DNA of 64,000 bases, from the NCBI RefSeq assembly GCF_025860405.1, contig NZ_CP063785.1:434001-498000 (forward strand). The letters are read 5' to 3'. Made by a program: the position numbers and the translations under genes. Source of the stretch: Tolypothrix sp. PCC 7712 (GTDB taxonomy: Bacteria > Cyanobacteriota > Cyanobacteriia > Cyanobacteriales > Nostocaceae). Shown piece by piece: positions 28,582-39,373 of the stretch (its first letter is position 1; each line of letters opens with the position of its first letter). The notes under the pieces were generated by a model. The model was not told where the DNA came from, did no database searches, and saw nothing but the letters and a program-made list of their open reading frames with translations.

Positions 28582-30429
28582 ATGCATGAGCTACCTAATT
28601 TATTTCAGAGAATGCTCGTAAAAACAAAATTTTGGCAGGAACATTATCTGATTCTCCAGTTGTTTCAGCCTTTGCGGTTAACTGCTGCGATCGCAGTACT
28701 ATTCACTTTAATAGGAGCAGTACTTGAGGCTACTGGAATTGGTTTAGTAGCAGTTTTATTGCAAGGTTTAACTAATGCTAACCAGCCACCTTTACAAACG
28801 GGAATTGGTTGGTTTGATATTTGGTTTTTGGGAACCCAGGCTAGTGCATCTGAGCGTATCTATCGGATATCTGGCTTAATTTTATTTAATGTTTGGTTGC
28901 GGGGTGGATTCAGCTACTTGGGGCGTTATTACGCAAAATTTTGCGAAGTAAATTTAATAGATAGTTTGCGAAAAAAAATCTTTGAACAGTTTCAAAGTCT
29001 GAGCTTAAGTTACTATACAGAAAAACGCTCCGGAGAACTTTTTCAGACATTTTCTACTGAAGTGGGTGAAATTAGCTATGCCTTTAATGAAGTAATTAAT
29101 TTTGTGAGCAAAAGCTGCATAATTTTGGCATATACTCTTGCCATGTTTATGATTTCATGGCAACTAACCTTAGCTACAGTCTTGTTATTTAGTTTACTAG
29201 CCGCAGGCGCAGCCAATTTAATTAAGCGAGTGCGTGCAGCTAGCGTAGAAATGACTGCGGCTGGTAGTGAGTTAGCATCCACAGCAGTGGAATTTGTCAG
29301 TGGGGTGCGAACTGTGCAAGCATTTTGGACTCAAGATTTTGAACGCAAACGCTTTGATCAAGTGGCTGGAAAAGTTACGAAAGCCTGGATGAAAACAACC
29401 TCAATTAGTGCAATGGTACAACCATTAGTTGAGGCATTGGCGACCACAATTTTAATTGCCATGATTATAGTAGCAGTCACGACACTCGTAGCTAGTGGAA
29501 AGCTCCATGTCGTCTTGTTACTAGCTTTTTTATTTGCTCTGTTTCGACTGTTACCAATTATTGCTCACATGAACAGTTCCTGGGGCATAATTGCTACTTA
29601 TTATGGGTCATTGCGGAGTGTCAACGAGCTGTTAAGAACTGATAACAAGACTTACCAGAAAGATGGAGAATTGGAGTTTGCTGGTTTAAAACAAGCGATC
29701 GCATTTAACTGCGTAGATTTTAGCTATGACGATCGCAAGTTAGTTTTAGAAGATATCACGCTGACCATCAAACGCAATCAGATGTTGGCATTGGTGGGGG
29801 CTTCTGGTTCTGGGAAAACCACCCTAGCCGACTTACTGATGCGCTTTTACGATCCCACCAGAGGCAAGATTTTCATAGATGGCATCGACTTGCGGCAATT
29901 TCGCCTACAATCACTGCGATCGCGCATGGCGGTAGTCAGCCAAGATACTTTTATTTTTAATACCACCGTCAAAAATAACATCGCCTATGGTTTAGAAGCG
30001 GTAGACGAGGCAGAAATTGAAGAAGTAGCCAGACAAGCCAATGCCCTAGAATTTATTTTAGATTTGCCCCAAGGCTTTCAAACTAAACTAGGCGATCGCG
30101 GAGTTCGCTTATCGGGGGGACAACGCCAACGAATTGCGATCGCCCGCGCCCTCCTACGCAACCCCGAAATTTTGATTCTTGATGAGGCTACCAGCGCCCT
30201 AGATTCTGTTTCGGAACGCTTAATCCAAGACTCTCTAGAAAAGTTAGCAGTAGGTAGAACAGTAATTGCGATCGCTCATCGATTATCTACTATTTTTCGA
30301 GCTGACAAAATAGTCGTCCTCGAACAAGGTCATATCATCGAACAAGGTGGATACCAAGAACTTTTGCAACAGCGGGGCAAATTCTGGCAATACCATCAAA
30401 TGCAATATGAGTTAGGTGTGAAGGATTAG
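28582..30429 (+). CDS. ABC exporter, HepA/MsbA type (fused membrane and ATPase domains)
   Basis: A half-size ABC exporter of 615 aa. The membrane domain (about 30-340) has six hydrophobic segments. The nucleotide-binding domain has Walker A GASGSGKTT (about 411), a Q-loop VSQDTF, signature LSGGQRQRIAIARAL, Walker B ILILDEATSALD and H-loop AHRLST. The position within a glycan cluster and the N-terminal region (FWQEHYLILQLF, GIGWFDIWFLGTQAS) resemble Anabaena HepA, the exporter needed for the heterocyst envelope polysaccharide layer, as I remember it. It is at least a HepA-like paralog; whether it is the orthologue needs alignment. Confidence 0.88.
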   Translation: MHELPNLFQRMLVKTKFWQEHYLILQLFQPLRLTAAIAVLFTLIGAVLEATGIGLVAVLLQGLTNANQPPLQTGIGWFDIWFLGTQASASERIYRISGLILFNVWLRGGFSYLGRYYAKFCEVNLIDSLRKKIFEQFQSLSLSYYTEKRSGELFQTFSTEVGEISYAFNEVINFVSKSCIILAYTLAMFMISWQLTLATVLLFSLLAAGAANLIKRVRAASVEMTAAGSELASTAVEFVSGVRTVQAFWTQDFERKRFDQVAGKVTKAWMKTTSISAMVQPLVEALATTILIAMIIVAVTTLVASGKLHVVLLLAFLFALFRLLPIIAHMNSSWGIIATYYGSLRSVNELLRTDNKTYQKDGELEFAGLKQAIAFNCVDFSYDDRKLVLEDITLTIKRNQMLALVGASGSGKTTLADLLMRFYDPTRGKIFIDGIDLRQFRLQSLRSRMAVVSQDTFIFNTTVKNNIAYGLEAVDEAEIEEVARQANALEFILDLPQGFQTKLGDRGVRLSGGQRQRIAIARALLRNPEILILDEATSALDSVSERLIQDSLEKLAVGRTVIAIAHRLSTIFRADKIVVLEQGHIIEQGGYQELLQQRGKFWQYHQMQYELGVKD

Positions 30430-30500
30430 GTGCTAAAGACTAGGAATAGTATTTTCATTTAACAAACACCAAACCCCAAACACCAAATGCCAGTCAATTT

Positions 30501-31412
30501 ATGAATACTGCTGTTACCTTAATTATCTTTAATAAACCAGATACTACCGCCCAAGTTTTTGAGGTAATTCGGCAGATTAAACCTCTCAAGCTATTAGTAA
30601 TTGCGGATGGCCCTCGTCAGCACCATCCTGAAGATATAGAAAATTGTGCTGCTGCTAGAAAAATTATTGAGCGCATTGATTGGGATTGTGAATTACTTCA
30701 GAAAATATCTGATATTAATTTGGGATGTAAAGAATCTATCTCCACAGGTTTAGACTGGGTTTTTCAGCAAGTAGAAACAGCAATTATTCTGGAGGATGAT
30801 TGTTTACCTCATCCGACATTCTTTCCATATTGTGAAGAATTATTAGATAAATATCGTCATGATCAACGCATTATGACGATTTCTGGAAACAATTTTCAGT
30901 TTGGTCGCCGACGCACTGAAAATAGCTATTACTTTTCTCGCTATCCACTAATTTGGGGTTGGGCAACTTGGCGACGTGCATGGCAAAAGTACGACCGAGA
31001 AATGAAGAATTGGGTAGAAGTTAGAGATAATAATTGGCTGCAAGATATACTCAATGATGCCACTGCAGTAAAATACTGGAATCGACTTTTTGAAAAGTGT
31101 TACAAAGGCAATATTGATTCCTGGGCTTTTCGTTGGACTCTCACTTCTTGGCTAGAAAATGCTTTAACTATTTTGCCAAATGTCAATTTAGTTTCTAATA
31201 TTGGATTTAGTCGCACAGCATCTAATACAAGAGATATTTATAGTCCATTTGCTAATCATCCTAGGGAAGCAATAAAATTTCCGCTCAAGCATCCAGAATT
31301 TATGATTCGTGATGTACAGGCCGATCAATTTACACAGCAAACTCAGTTTCGGACTAGTTTAATATCGACGCTGAAAAGCAAAATTAAAAAAAAACTGCCA
31401 AATTTCCGTTAA
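30501..31412 (+). CDS. Glycosyltransferase-like protein, paralog 1
   Basis: A 303-aa protein with a nucleotide-diphospho-sugar transferase (GT-A) outline. The N-terminus AVTLIIFNKPDTTAQVFEVI is followed by LLVIADGPR, then the acidic site AIILEDDCLPHPTFF (about 94-108) and SRYPLIWGWATWRRAWQKYD. Proteins like this are sometimes named hemolytic protein HlpA-like. It is a close tandem paralog of the gene at 31733-32662, and the two are separated by 320 bp containing a small transposable element. Probably co-transcribed with the ABC exporter 71 bp upstream. Confidence 0.8.
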   Translation: MNTAVTLIIFNKPDTTAQVFEVIRQIKPLKLLVIADGPRQHHPEDIENCAAARKIIERIDWDCELLQKISDINLGCKESISTGLDWVFQQVETAIILEDDCLPHPTFFPYCEELLDKYRHDQRIMTISGNNFQFGRRRTENSYYFSRYPLIWGWATWRRAWQKYDREMKNWVEVRDNNWLQDILNDATAVKYWNRLFEKCYKGNIDSWAFRWTLTSWLENALTILPNVNLVSNIGFSRTASNTRDIYSPFANHPREAIKFPLKHPEFMIRDVQADQFTQQTQFRTSLISTLKSKIKKKLPNFR

Positions 31413-31732
31413 TCTATTCGTCACAATCCCTTGCCAAAGCTCATCAAATAATTGGCAATCTTTGATGACTAAATAAGATTCTATTTCAATACTGCTCGGT
31501 TAAGGATTTTCAACTGGGAGTTTGGTTTGGGGAAAAGGTGACTGGGTAAGGGTTAAAGGTTTTTTCTTGCCCCTTTTCCCCTTCCCCTTTTGCCCTTAAC
31601 CGACAAGTATTGGATTCTATTTTATATTCTTTGTTGTTGCCTTTCTCAGTAATCTATCCAGATGAGGAGGTGAGTTATTTCACAAATCAAATAGCATTGC
31701 AATGACAACAGAATTATCAGCATAAGTGATTT
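31413..31732. other. Spacer between duplicated transferase genes
   Basis: It contains the small transposable element at 31487-31612 with its 10-bp direct repeats; otherwise I see only the 5' region of the second paralog. Confidence 0.7.
31487..31612. mobile_element. Small non-autonomous transposable element, copy B
   Basis: 126 bp with ends CAATACTGCTCGGTTAAGG and, read inward from the right, CAATACTTGTCGGTTAAGG, which match at 16 of 19 positions. It is flanked by a 10-bp direct repeat GATTCTATTT at 31477-31486 and 31613-31622. The interior is the same GGTTAAAGGTTTTTTCTTGCC plus CCCCTTTT-tract sequence as copy A at 9886-10071, but shorter. It is non-coding and inserted between two duplicated genes. 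Confidence 0.8.
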
Positions 31733-32662
31733 ATGAATACTGCTGTTGCATTAACCATCTTTAATCAACCAGAAATTACAGCACAAGTTTTTGAGGTAAT
31801 TCGTCAGGTTAAACCGCCAATTTTATTAGTGATTGCTGATGCACCTCGTCCCCAATATCAGGATGATTTCCATAAATGTGCCGCTTGTAAAAAACTGATT
31901 GAGCAAGTTGATTGGGATTGTAGAGTACTCACAAATTACTCCGAAGAAAATTTAGGCCCTAAAATACGTATTGCTACTGGTCTTAATTGGGTTTTTCAAC
32001 AAGTAGAAGCTGCAATTATTCTGGAACATGATTGTTTACCTCACCCCACATTCTTCAGATTTTGTGAGGAACTATTAGATAAGTATCGTCATGATCAACG
32101 CATTATGACTATTTCCGGTAATAATTTTCAGTTTGGTGAACAACGTACTGAAAATAGCTATTACTTTTCTCGCTATCCCTTAATTTGGGGTTGGGCTACT
32201 TGGCAACGTGCATGGCAAAAGTACGATTTAGAAATGCAGCACTGGGTAGAAGCCAGAGATAGCAACTTACTAGAAAATATACTTGATGATTCTACCGCAG
32301 TGAAATATTGGACGAGAATTTTTCAAAGTTATTACCAAGGCAATATAGATACTTGGGATTATCCTTGGACATTTACATCTTGGCTACAAAATGGGTTAAC
32401 TATTCTGCCCAATGTCAATTTAGTTTCTAATATTGGCTTTAGTCCTGAAGCTGCTAACACAAAAGATATTTACAGCCCTTTTGCAAACTATCCCACACAA
32501 GCAATGGAATTTCCGCTCAAACATCCGCATTTTATAGTTCGTCATACAAAAGCTGACCAATTTACCCAGCGAACTCAGTTTCATACTAGTCTTTCATTTA
32601 GACTGAAAAACAAATTTAAAAACCTGTTTTATAGAAACTTTCATATATTCGCCAAAAATTAA
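31733..32662 (+). CDS. Glycosyltransferase-like protein, paralog 2
   Basis: A 309-aa tandem paralog of the preceding gene, near-identical in long blocks such as CEELLDKYRHDQRIMTISGN and SRYPLIWGWATW. The acidic site differs: ILEHDCLPHP here against ILEDDCLPHP in paralog 1, keeping the E-x-D pair that can bind metal but replacing the middle Asp by His. The C-terminus is extended by a few basic residues. Divergence suggests the two copies may use different donors or acceptors. Confidence 0.8.
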   Translation: MNTAVALTIFNQPEITAQVFEVIRQVKPPILLVIADAPRPQYQDDFHKCAACKKLIEQVDWDCRVLTNYSEENLGPKIRIATGLNWVFQQVEAAIILEHDCLPHPTFFRFCEELLDKYRHDQRIMTISGNNFQFGEQRTENSYYFSRYPLIWGWATWQRAWQKYDLEMQHWVEARDSNLLENILDDSTAVKYWTRIFQSYYQGNIDTWDYPWTFTSWLQNGLTILPNVNLVSNIGFSPEAANTKDIYSPFANYPTQAMEFPLKHPHFIVRHTKADQFTQRTQFHTSLSFRLKNKFKNLFYRNFHIFAKN

Positions 32663-33125
32663 TAAGTAGCTCAATATCTAAAAACATAAAATAGACTATT
32701 TGCGATTACGTCGCTTCTCCCCTTGGGAGACGCTGCGCTAACACTGCATTCCTCCTTACCATAGAGGAAAGCGTTCCGCCTACATAATGACATTTTTATG
32801 TTTAAAAGTGCTGAGTGCTAAGTAAAAATTACCTTGATACATTTAAGCTGCTTAATTGCTGGCTATTTGTCTACTGAAAATAATTATACTTTGAAATATT
32901 AATGTATCAAATTTAGCATTAAAAATATGGCAATAATTTTAATTTTTAGTGAGATAGAAATTATTAATCACAATCTTAATACGTACAATTATGGAAAATA
33001 ATTTCTTTTGTCAATCAGGAATCATTTATCATAAGATTGCGTCTATACTGTCATAAAAATTCACTCCTAATAGATTTTCTGGCAATCTTCCTGATTTATT
33101 ATTACGAGATTAGAGGACTTTTATA
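32663..33125. other. Intergenic region before the Wzc-like gene
   Basis: It holds a GC-rich dispersed repeat at 32709-32735 (CTTCTCCCCTTGGGAGACGC, a palindrome-type motif), an AGTGCTGAGTGCTAAGT repeat at 32809-32823, and AT-rich DNA up to the GAGGA ribosome binding site at 33113-33117. No gene seen. Confidence 0.6.
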
Positions 33126-35345
33126 GTGGCTAACACTAGTCTGAATCAAGGACAAATGCTCATTAACTCTCCACAAAACGCGGTTGACATCAAACAACTT
33201 ACGACAATTCTGTTTCACCGACGTTATCTGATATTGGGTATTTCCTGTGCAGTGATGTCAGTTGCGAGTATCCTTGCTCTCATTGCCAAACCAACTTACC
33301 AAAGCTCTATGCAAATACTGGTAAGTTCCAACCTATATGAAGGAGTACGCTCAAGTAATGTTCAGGGAAATCCAGAAAGCGAGTTTACAGATCCCAATTT
33401 TCAAGTAGTTGACTATACCGCTCAACTGAAACTGATGATGAGTACTAAGCTCATCCAAAAAGCTGTAGACTTGCTGCGTCCAACTTATCGAGATATTACC
33501 TTAGAAGATATTAAAGGCAAAAAAGAAAAAGGTGAAAAACCTCCTTTAGAAGTAGCGCAAATCGAGGGTGGTTCGGGTATTAATAAAATCCCTAGTCAGG
33601 TATTTGAAGTAACTTTCAAAGATAAAGATCCAATTAAAGCCCAAAAAGTTTTACAAGCACTACAAAATGTTTATCAAGATTACAACATAGAACAACAAAA
33701 TGAGCGATTACACAAAGGACTTTCTTTTGTGAATGCGCGCCTCCCAGAAATTAAAAAAGAAGTCAGCCAATCAGAAAAAAATTTAGAAGCATTTCGTCGG
33801 CAGCATAATTTATTAGATCCAGAAGTTCAAAGCAAAATTCTTTTGGAATCTCTAGCTGATATTCAAAAACAGTTAGAAACTACTCGTGCTCAACTTCAAG
33901 ATAATAGAGCGCGTCAAGCTAACCTAGAGCGAAAAATGGCTGCTTCCTCTCAAAATGCCATTATTTCCTCACGATTAAGCCAATCAACACGCTACCAAGG
34001 GCTACTAAATGAGATTCAAAAGACTGAATTGGCTCTAGCGCAGCAGCGACTACGTTATACAGAAAATTCTCCCGTTATCCAAAATCTGACACAGCAACGT
34101 CAAAGTCTACTAGCACTCTTACGCCAAGAAGCGGGAAGATCGGTAGGAGAAAAAGGGCAAAATGTAGCAAATACCCGCCAACCGCTATTAACTCAAGGGC
34201 AAATGGTAGGCGTTGACTTGAAGCTAGTAGAAGAGGTGATTCAGGTACAAACAACTTCATTAGGGCTAATTGCCAATGAAAAAAGTTTAGTTGAATCCGA
34301 ACAACGGCTACGTTCTGAACTGAGTAAATACCCTGCCCTCATAGCCCAGTACAATCGTCTCCTACCAGAGGTGGAAACAAATCGCAAAACACTTGAGCAA
34401 CTACTGCAAGCACAACAATCTTTAGGCTTAAAAATTGCTCAAGGCGGATTTGATTGGCAAGTTTTAGAAGCGCCCGATAAAGGCATGTATATGGGTAGCG
34501 GCAGAGTATTTCTCTTAGGTGGAGGAATAATTATTGGGCCGATTTTAGGGATAGTAGCAGCCCTCATTTGGGAAATGTTTCATGATGTCATCTATTCTGC
34601 CAGAGAATTACAACGCTTAACAAATTTAAGACTATTAGGAACAGTGCCAGGGCTAGGGGGACGTGCGAGAAAACGTTTAGCTAAACTACCTTGGGATAAG
34701 CAAGATAGAGCAGTTCCTTTAGTATTAGAAAGTAATCCCAGATTGCCATATCATGAAAATTTAGATATGGTCTATCAAAACATTCAAATAGCAAGATATC
34801 CCCAGCTTTTCCAATCGCTAATGTTGACTTCAACACTAGCAGGTGAAGGCAAAACAACTTTGTCTTTAGGGTTAGCTGTTAGTGCTGCTCATATGCATCG
34901 TCGGGTATTATTAATTGATGCTAACTTGCATAATCCTAGCTTGCACAAGATTTTAGAATTGCCAAATGATTGGGGCTTATCTCTATTATTAGAGGAAGAA
35001 GCTAATACCCCAGTCGCTGATTATATCCAACCAATTCATCCTGATATTGATGTTTTGACTGCTGGCCCCACACCAGAGGATACAGTCAAACTACTCAGTT
35101 CAGACCGGATGAAAGAGTTAATAGAATTGTTTGAGCAAACTTACGATTTAGTTTTAATAGATGCTCCAGCAATTTTAGACAATGTTGATGCCAGAATCGT
35201 TGCATCTGTATGCAGTGGAATTGTATTAGTAGGGCGTATTGGTCAGATTACCCAAAGTGAACTCATTCAAGCTAGAGAAATTTTGAGTAGGTTGAATTTG
35301 ATTGGGATTATTGCTAATGATGCGAAGGATGCGCCAAGGGTTTAG
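33126..35345 (+). CDS. Wzz/Wzc-like polysaccharide co-polymerase with P-loop ATPase domain
   Basis: A 739-aa inner-membrane protein controlling chain length or export. TM1 lies at about 33-53 after a short cytoplasmic Wzz N-terminus, followed by a periplasmic coiled-coil-rich domain (about 150-440, with QQNERLHKGLSFVNARLPEI) and TM2 at about 462-485. The cytoplasmic ATPase has Walker A LAGEGKTTLS (about 575), A' VLLIDANLHNPSLH and Walker B YDLVLIDAPAIL. The C-terminus (IIANDAKDAPRV) lacks the tyrosine cluster that Wzc-type tyrosine kinases autophosphorylate, so it may be an ATPase/chain-length protein rather than a self-phosphorylating kinase. GTG start with GAGGA 8 nt upstream. Confidence 0.9.
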   Translation: MANTSLNQGQMLINSPQNAVDIKQLTTILFHRRYLILGISCAVMSVASILALIAKPTYQSSMQILVSSNLYEGVRSSNVQGNPESEFTDPNFQVVDYTAQLKLMMSTKLIQKAVDLLRPTYRDITLEDIKGKKEKGEKPPLEVAQIEGGSGINKIPSQVFEVTFKDKDPIKAQKVLQALQNVYQDYNIEQQNERLHKGLSFVNARLPEIKKEVSQSEKNLEAFRRQHNLLDPEVQSKILLESLADIQKQLETTRAQLQDNRARQANLERKMAASSQNAIISSRLSQSTRYQGLLNEIQKTELALAQQRLRYTENSPVIQNLTQQRQSLLALLRQEAGRSVGEKGQNVANTRQPLLTQGQMVGVDLKLVEEVIQVQTTSLGLIANEKSLVESEQRLRSELSKYPALIAQYNRLLPEVETNRKTLEQLLQAQQSLGLKIAQGGFDWQVLEAPDKGMYMGSGRVFLLGGGIIIGPILGIVAALIWEMFHDVIYSARELQRLTNLRLLGTVPGLGGRARKRLAKLPWDKQDRAVPLVLESNPRLPYHENLDMVYQNIQIARYPQLFQSLMLTSTLAGEGKTTLSLGLAVSAAHMHRRVLLIDANLHNPSLHKILELPNDWGLSLLLEEEANTPVADYIQPIHPDIDVLTAGPTPEDTVKLLSSDRMKELIELFEQTYDLVLIDAPAILDNVDARIVASVCSGIVLVGRIGQITQSELIQAREILSRLNLIGIIANDAKDAPRV

Positions 35346-35382
35346 GAATTGGGGATGGGGTAATGGGGAAAACACCAAACCC

Positions 35383-35988
35383 CTATGCTGCGGTAAACCT
35401 AGATTCTGTACACACCGCTTTTAAAGGTTTATCCCAATGTTCAATGGGTATTTGGGGTAAATAGGCGAAATCAAATAAAATGCCGATAGTTGGCTTGTTT
35501 TGCCATGCTGGTGAACTGAGGAGGCGATCATAATATCCGCCGCCATAGCCTAAACGGTAACCTTGATAATCGCAAGCAACGCTGGGGACAAGTATTAAAT
35601 CTACCTCATCTGGATCTATTGGGGGTGTATCCGGGCGGGGTTCAATAATGCCATAGGTGCCAATTGCTACAGCATCTTTGGGAGTCCAACTATGCCAAAA
35701 CATAGATTTACCAACGCAGCGCGGAAATCCCCAACGGTATTGCGGATGAGCAAATAGCAAACTAATATCGGGTTCTTGGCGAAAACTAAAATATGCCAGT
35801 ATAGTTTTTGCTTGCGTAAAGAGGACAGAGGTTTGGAGTTGCTGACAGATGCGATCGCTTTTTTCTCTCCATTCTGTCATTGACATTGATTGACGTTTTT
35901 TTAAGAGAGTCCGACGTAGTTCCGTTTTTGCTGGAATGTCCACACTTTGAAGTTGTTGCTGGATTTGGGAAAATTGAGATGATGTCAC
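35383..35988 (-). CDS. 5-formyltetrahydrofolate cyclo-ligase
   Basis: Converts 5-formyl-THF to 5,10-methenyl-THF with ATP. Basic start block KTELRRTLLKKRQS, ILAYFSFRQEPDIS, GIIEPRPDTPPIDPDEVDLILVPSVACD in consecutive pieces and the ATP/Mg loop GYRLGYGGGYYDRLL are diagnostic. The frame stays open to 36060, but the extra 24 codons cross a GTAGGGCATACGCCCTAC palindrome and are not family-like, so I place the start at GTG 35988 (202 aa). It is a housekeeping gene lodged within the polysaccharide island, convergent with the Wzc-like gene. Confidence 0.92.
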   Translation of the reverse strand: MTSSQFSQIQQQLQSVDIPAKTELRRTLLKKRQSMSMTEWREKSDRICQQLQTSVLFTQAKTILAYFSFRQEPDISLLFAHPQYRWGFPRCVGKSMFWHSWTPKDAVAIGTYGIIEPRPDTPPIDPDEVDLILVPSVACDYQGYRLGYGGGYYDRLLSSPAWQNKPTIGILFDFAYLPQIPIEHWDKPLKAVCTESRFTAA

Positions 35989-35997
35989 AAAACAAAC

Positions 35998-36020
35998 ACG
36001 TAGGGCATACGCCCTACGTT
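35998..36020. repeat. Palindrome upstream of the cyclo-ligase gene
   Basis: ACGTAGGGC-ATAC-GCCCTACGT, a 9-bp stem and 4-nt loop just before the chosen GTG start. It is a common type of dispersed palindrome in these genomes and argues against the longer reading frame. Confidence 0.6.
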
Positions 36021-36134
36021 CTAGATAGTTTTGGATATTGGGTTTCAACCCCTTACCCACAATAAATTGCTGGTATATTTTGGGTTAGTGTGGGTAATTA
36101 TAGATTCATTATTTACTAAATGCTGCTAATTAAG

Positions 36135-38185
<2,051 letters not shown>

Positions 38186-38502
38186 GCTTAGGGATTCCTT
38201 TGTATATTTTGAGTAAAATAGTTACAGACTAACTGATACAAGCTAGCAGTTAATTGCTAAATTGCCTAATGGGAAACTACTAAATTCTGATTTAGCACGT
38301 AAATTTGTCTGTAAATGTATGTACTTAATTTATTAAGAATGTTAAGTAGTTTTACTAATTGAAGCTGAAAATTTTTACTTTTGTGTCTAAAGTTGCAAAA
38401 AATCTTTACCAAAACTTTATATAAACGAGAATTTTATTAAATATAAGTAAATTTCCTCTGGGGGCAGGAGCTGCCCCACAGAATATACTCTTAAGTATCG
38501 TT
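38186..38502. other. Intergenic region upstream of gmd
   Basis: AT-rich, no gene. A GGGGCAG-GAG-CTGCCCC hairpin at 38461-38477 lies 26 bp after the stop of the sugar transferase gene on the minus strand and may be its terminator, although a T tract is lacking. Confidence 0.5.
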
Positions 38503-39261
38503 TCAGTAAGCCCCGTTATTTTTAGGCATAATGACAACATCAACTGTTTTCAAAATTATCCAGAGGTCGAGCCAAAAATTTCTAAATTTTACATAGTGTA
38601 AGTCTATTTGAACTCGCCTTGGATAAGGAATGTCATTGCGCCCAGAGACTTGCCATAACCCAGTGATTCCCGGTCGGATAGTTAAAATCTGATCGATATG
38701 ACAACCGTATTTAGGAAGTTCTTCCGCTACTAAGGGTCGCGGCCCGACAACACTCATATCCCCTTTTAAGACATTCCAGAATTGGGGAAATTCATCTAAG
38801 CTAGTAATTCGCAAAAACCGCCCAATTTTTGTAATGCGGGGGTCTTGTTTTAGCTTAAAACTGCTCTCAAATTCTTGCCGCATCTGGGGGGATGTCTCCA
38901 TCATTTGTACGAGCATTTCATCGGCATTGCTTACCATCGTGCGGAACTTAATACAATTAAAGGGTTTGTAGTTTTTACCAACCCTTTCCTGGACATAAAA
39001 AATCGGGCCTTCTGAACTCAAAGCGATCAGTAAGGCCAAGATTAAGTAAACCGGGAAAAATAAAATCAAAACCAACAACGAAAACACAATATCAAACAGT
39101 CGCTTGGCAAACTCTCCGTTTAAACCTTGAAAAGACAAACCTTTAGGTTTTAACCTAGGAGCCTTTTTCTGTTGACCACGTTTTGAGAAAGTACGACCAG
39201 ACGCATTAGCATCTTGCCGTAGGCCTCGCTTGCCGGAGAGGAGTGAGCTCTGGGCAGTCAT
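38503..39261 (-). CDS. Polyprenyl-phosphate sugar-phosphate transferase (priming enzyme)
   Basis: Transfers the first sugar phosphate onto undecaprenyl phosphate. One membrane helix (LFDIVFSLLVLILFFPVYLILALLIAL in consecutive pieces, about residues 56-82) is followed by the catalytic domain: PIFYVQERVGKN, FKLKQDPRITKIGRFLRITSLDEFPQFWNVLKGDMSVVGPRPL in pieces, and TGLWQVSGRN. It belongs to the short single-helix form (monotopic PglC-like core), not the five-helix WbaP form. The frame opens with GTG 39288, but AAGGAG (39266-39271) favours the tandem ATGs 39264/39261. The N-terminus is basic. Cognate to the Wzy and Wzc-like proteins here. Confidence 0.92.
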   Translation of the reverse strand: MTAQSSLLSGKRGLRQDANASGRTFSKRGQQKKAPRLKPKGLSFQGLNGEFAKRLFDIVFSLLVLILFFPVYLILALLIALSSEGPIFYVQERVGKNYKPFNCIKFRTMVSNADEMLVQMMETSPQMRQEFESSFKLKQDPRITKIGRFLRITSLDEFPQFWNVLKGDMSVVGPRPLVAEELPKYGCHIDQILTIRPGITGLWQVSGRNDIPYPRRVQIDLHYVKFRNFWLDLWIILKTVDVVIMPKNNGAY

Positions 39262-39373
39262 CATACTCCTTAACAATCCACACCACACATAGTCCCAATC
39301 TTAAAGCTAAAAGTAGGTGCTTCTGGGTTTAAATTTCCAAAAGCCTACAAAACAATTCAAAAAATCCTGACCA

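Noticed and set aside
28582..30429. Naming the ABC exporter hepA outright
   Set aside because: It resembles HepA, but cyanobacteria carry several such exporters and I could not align them, so no symbol is given.
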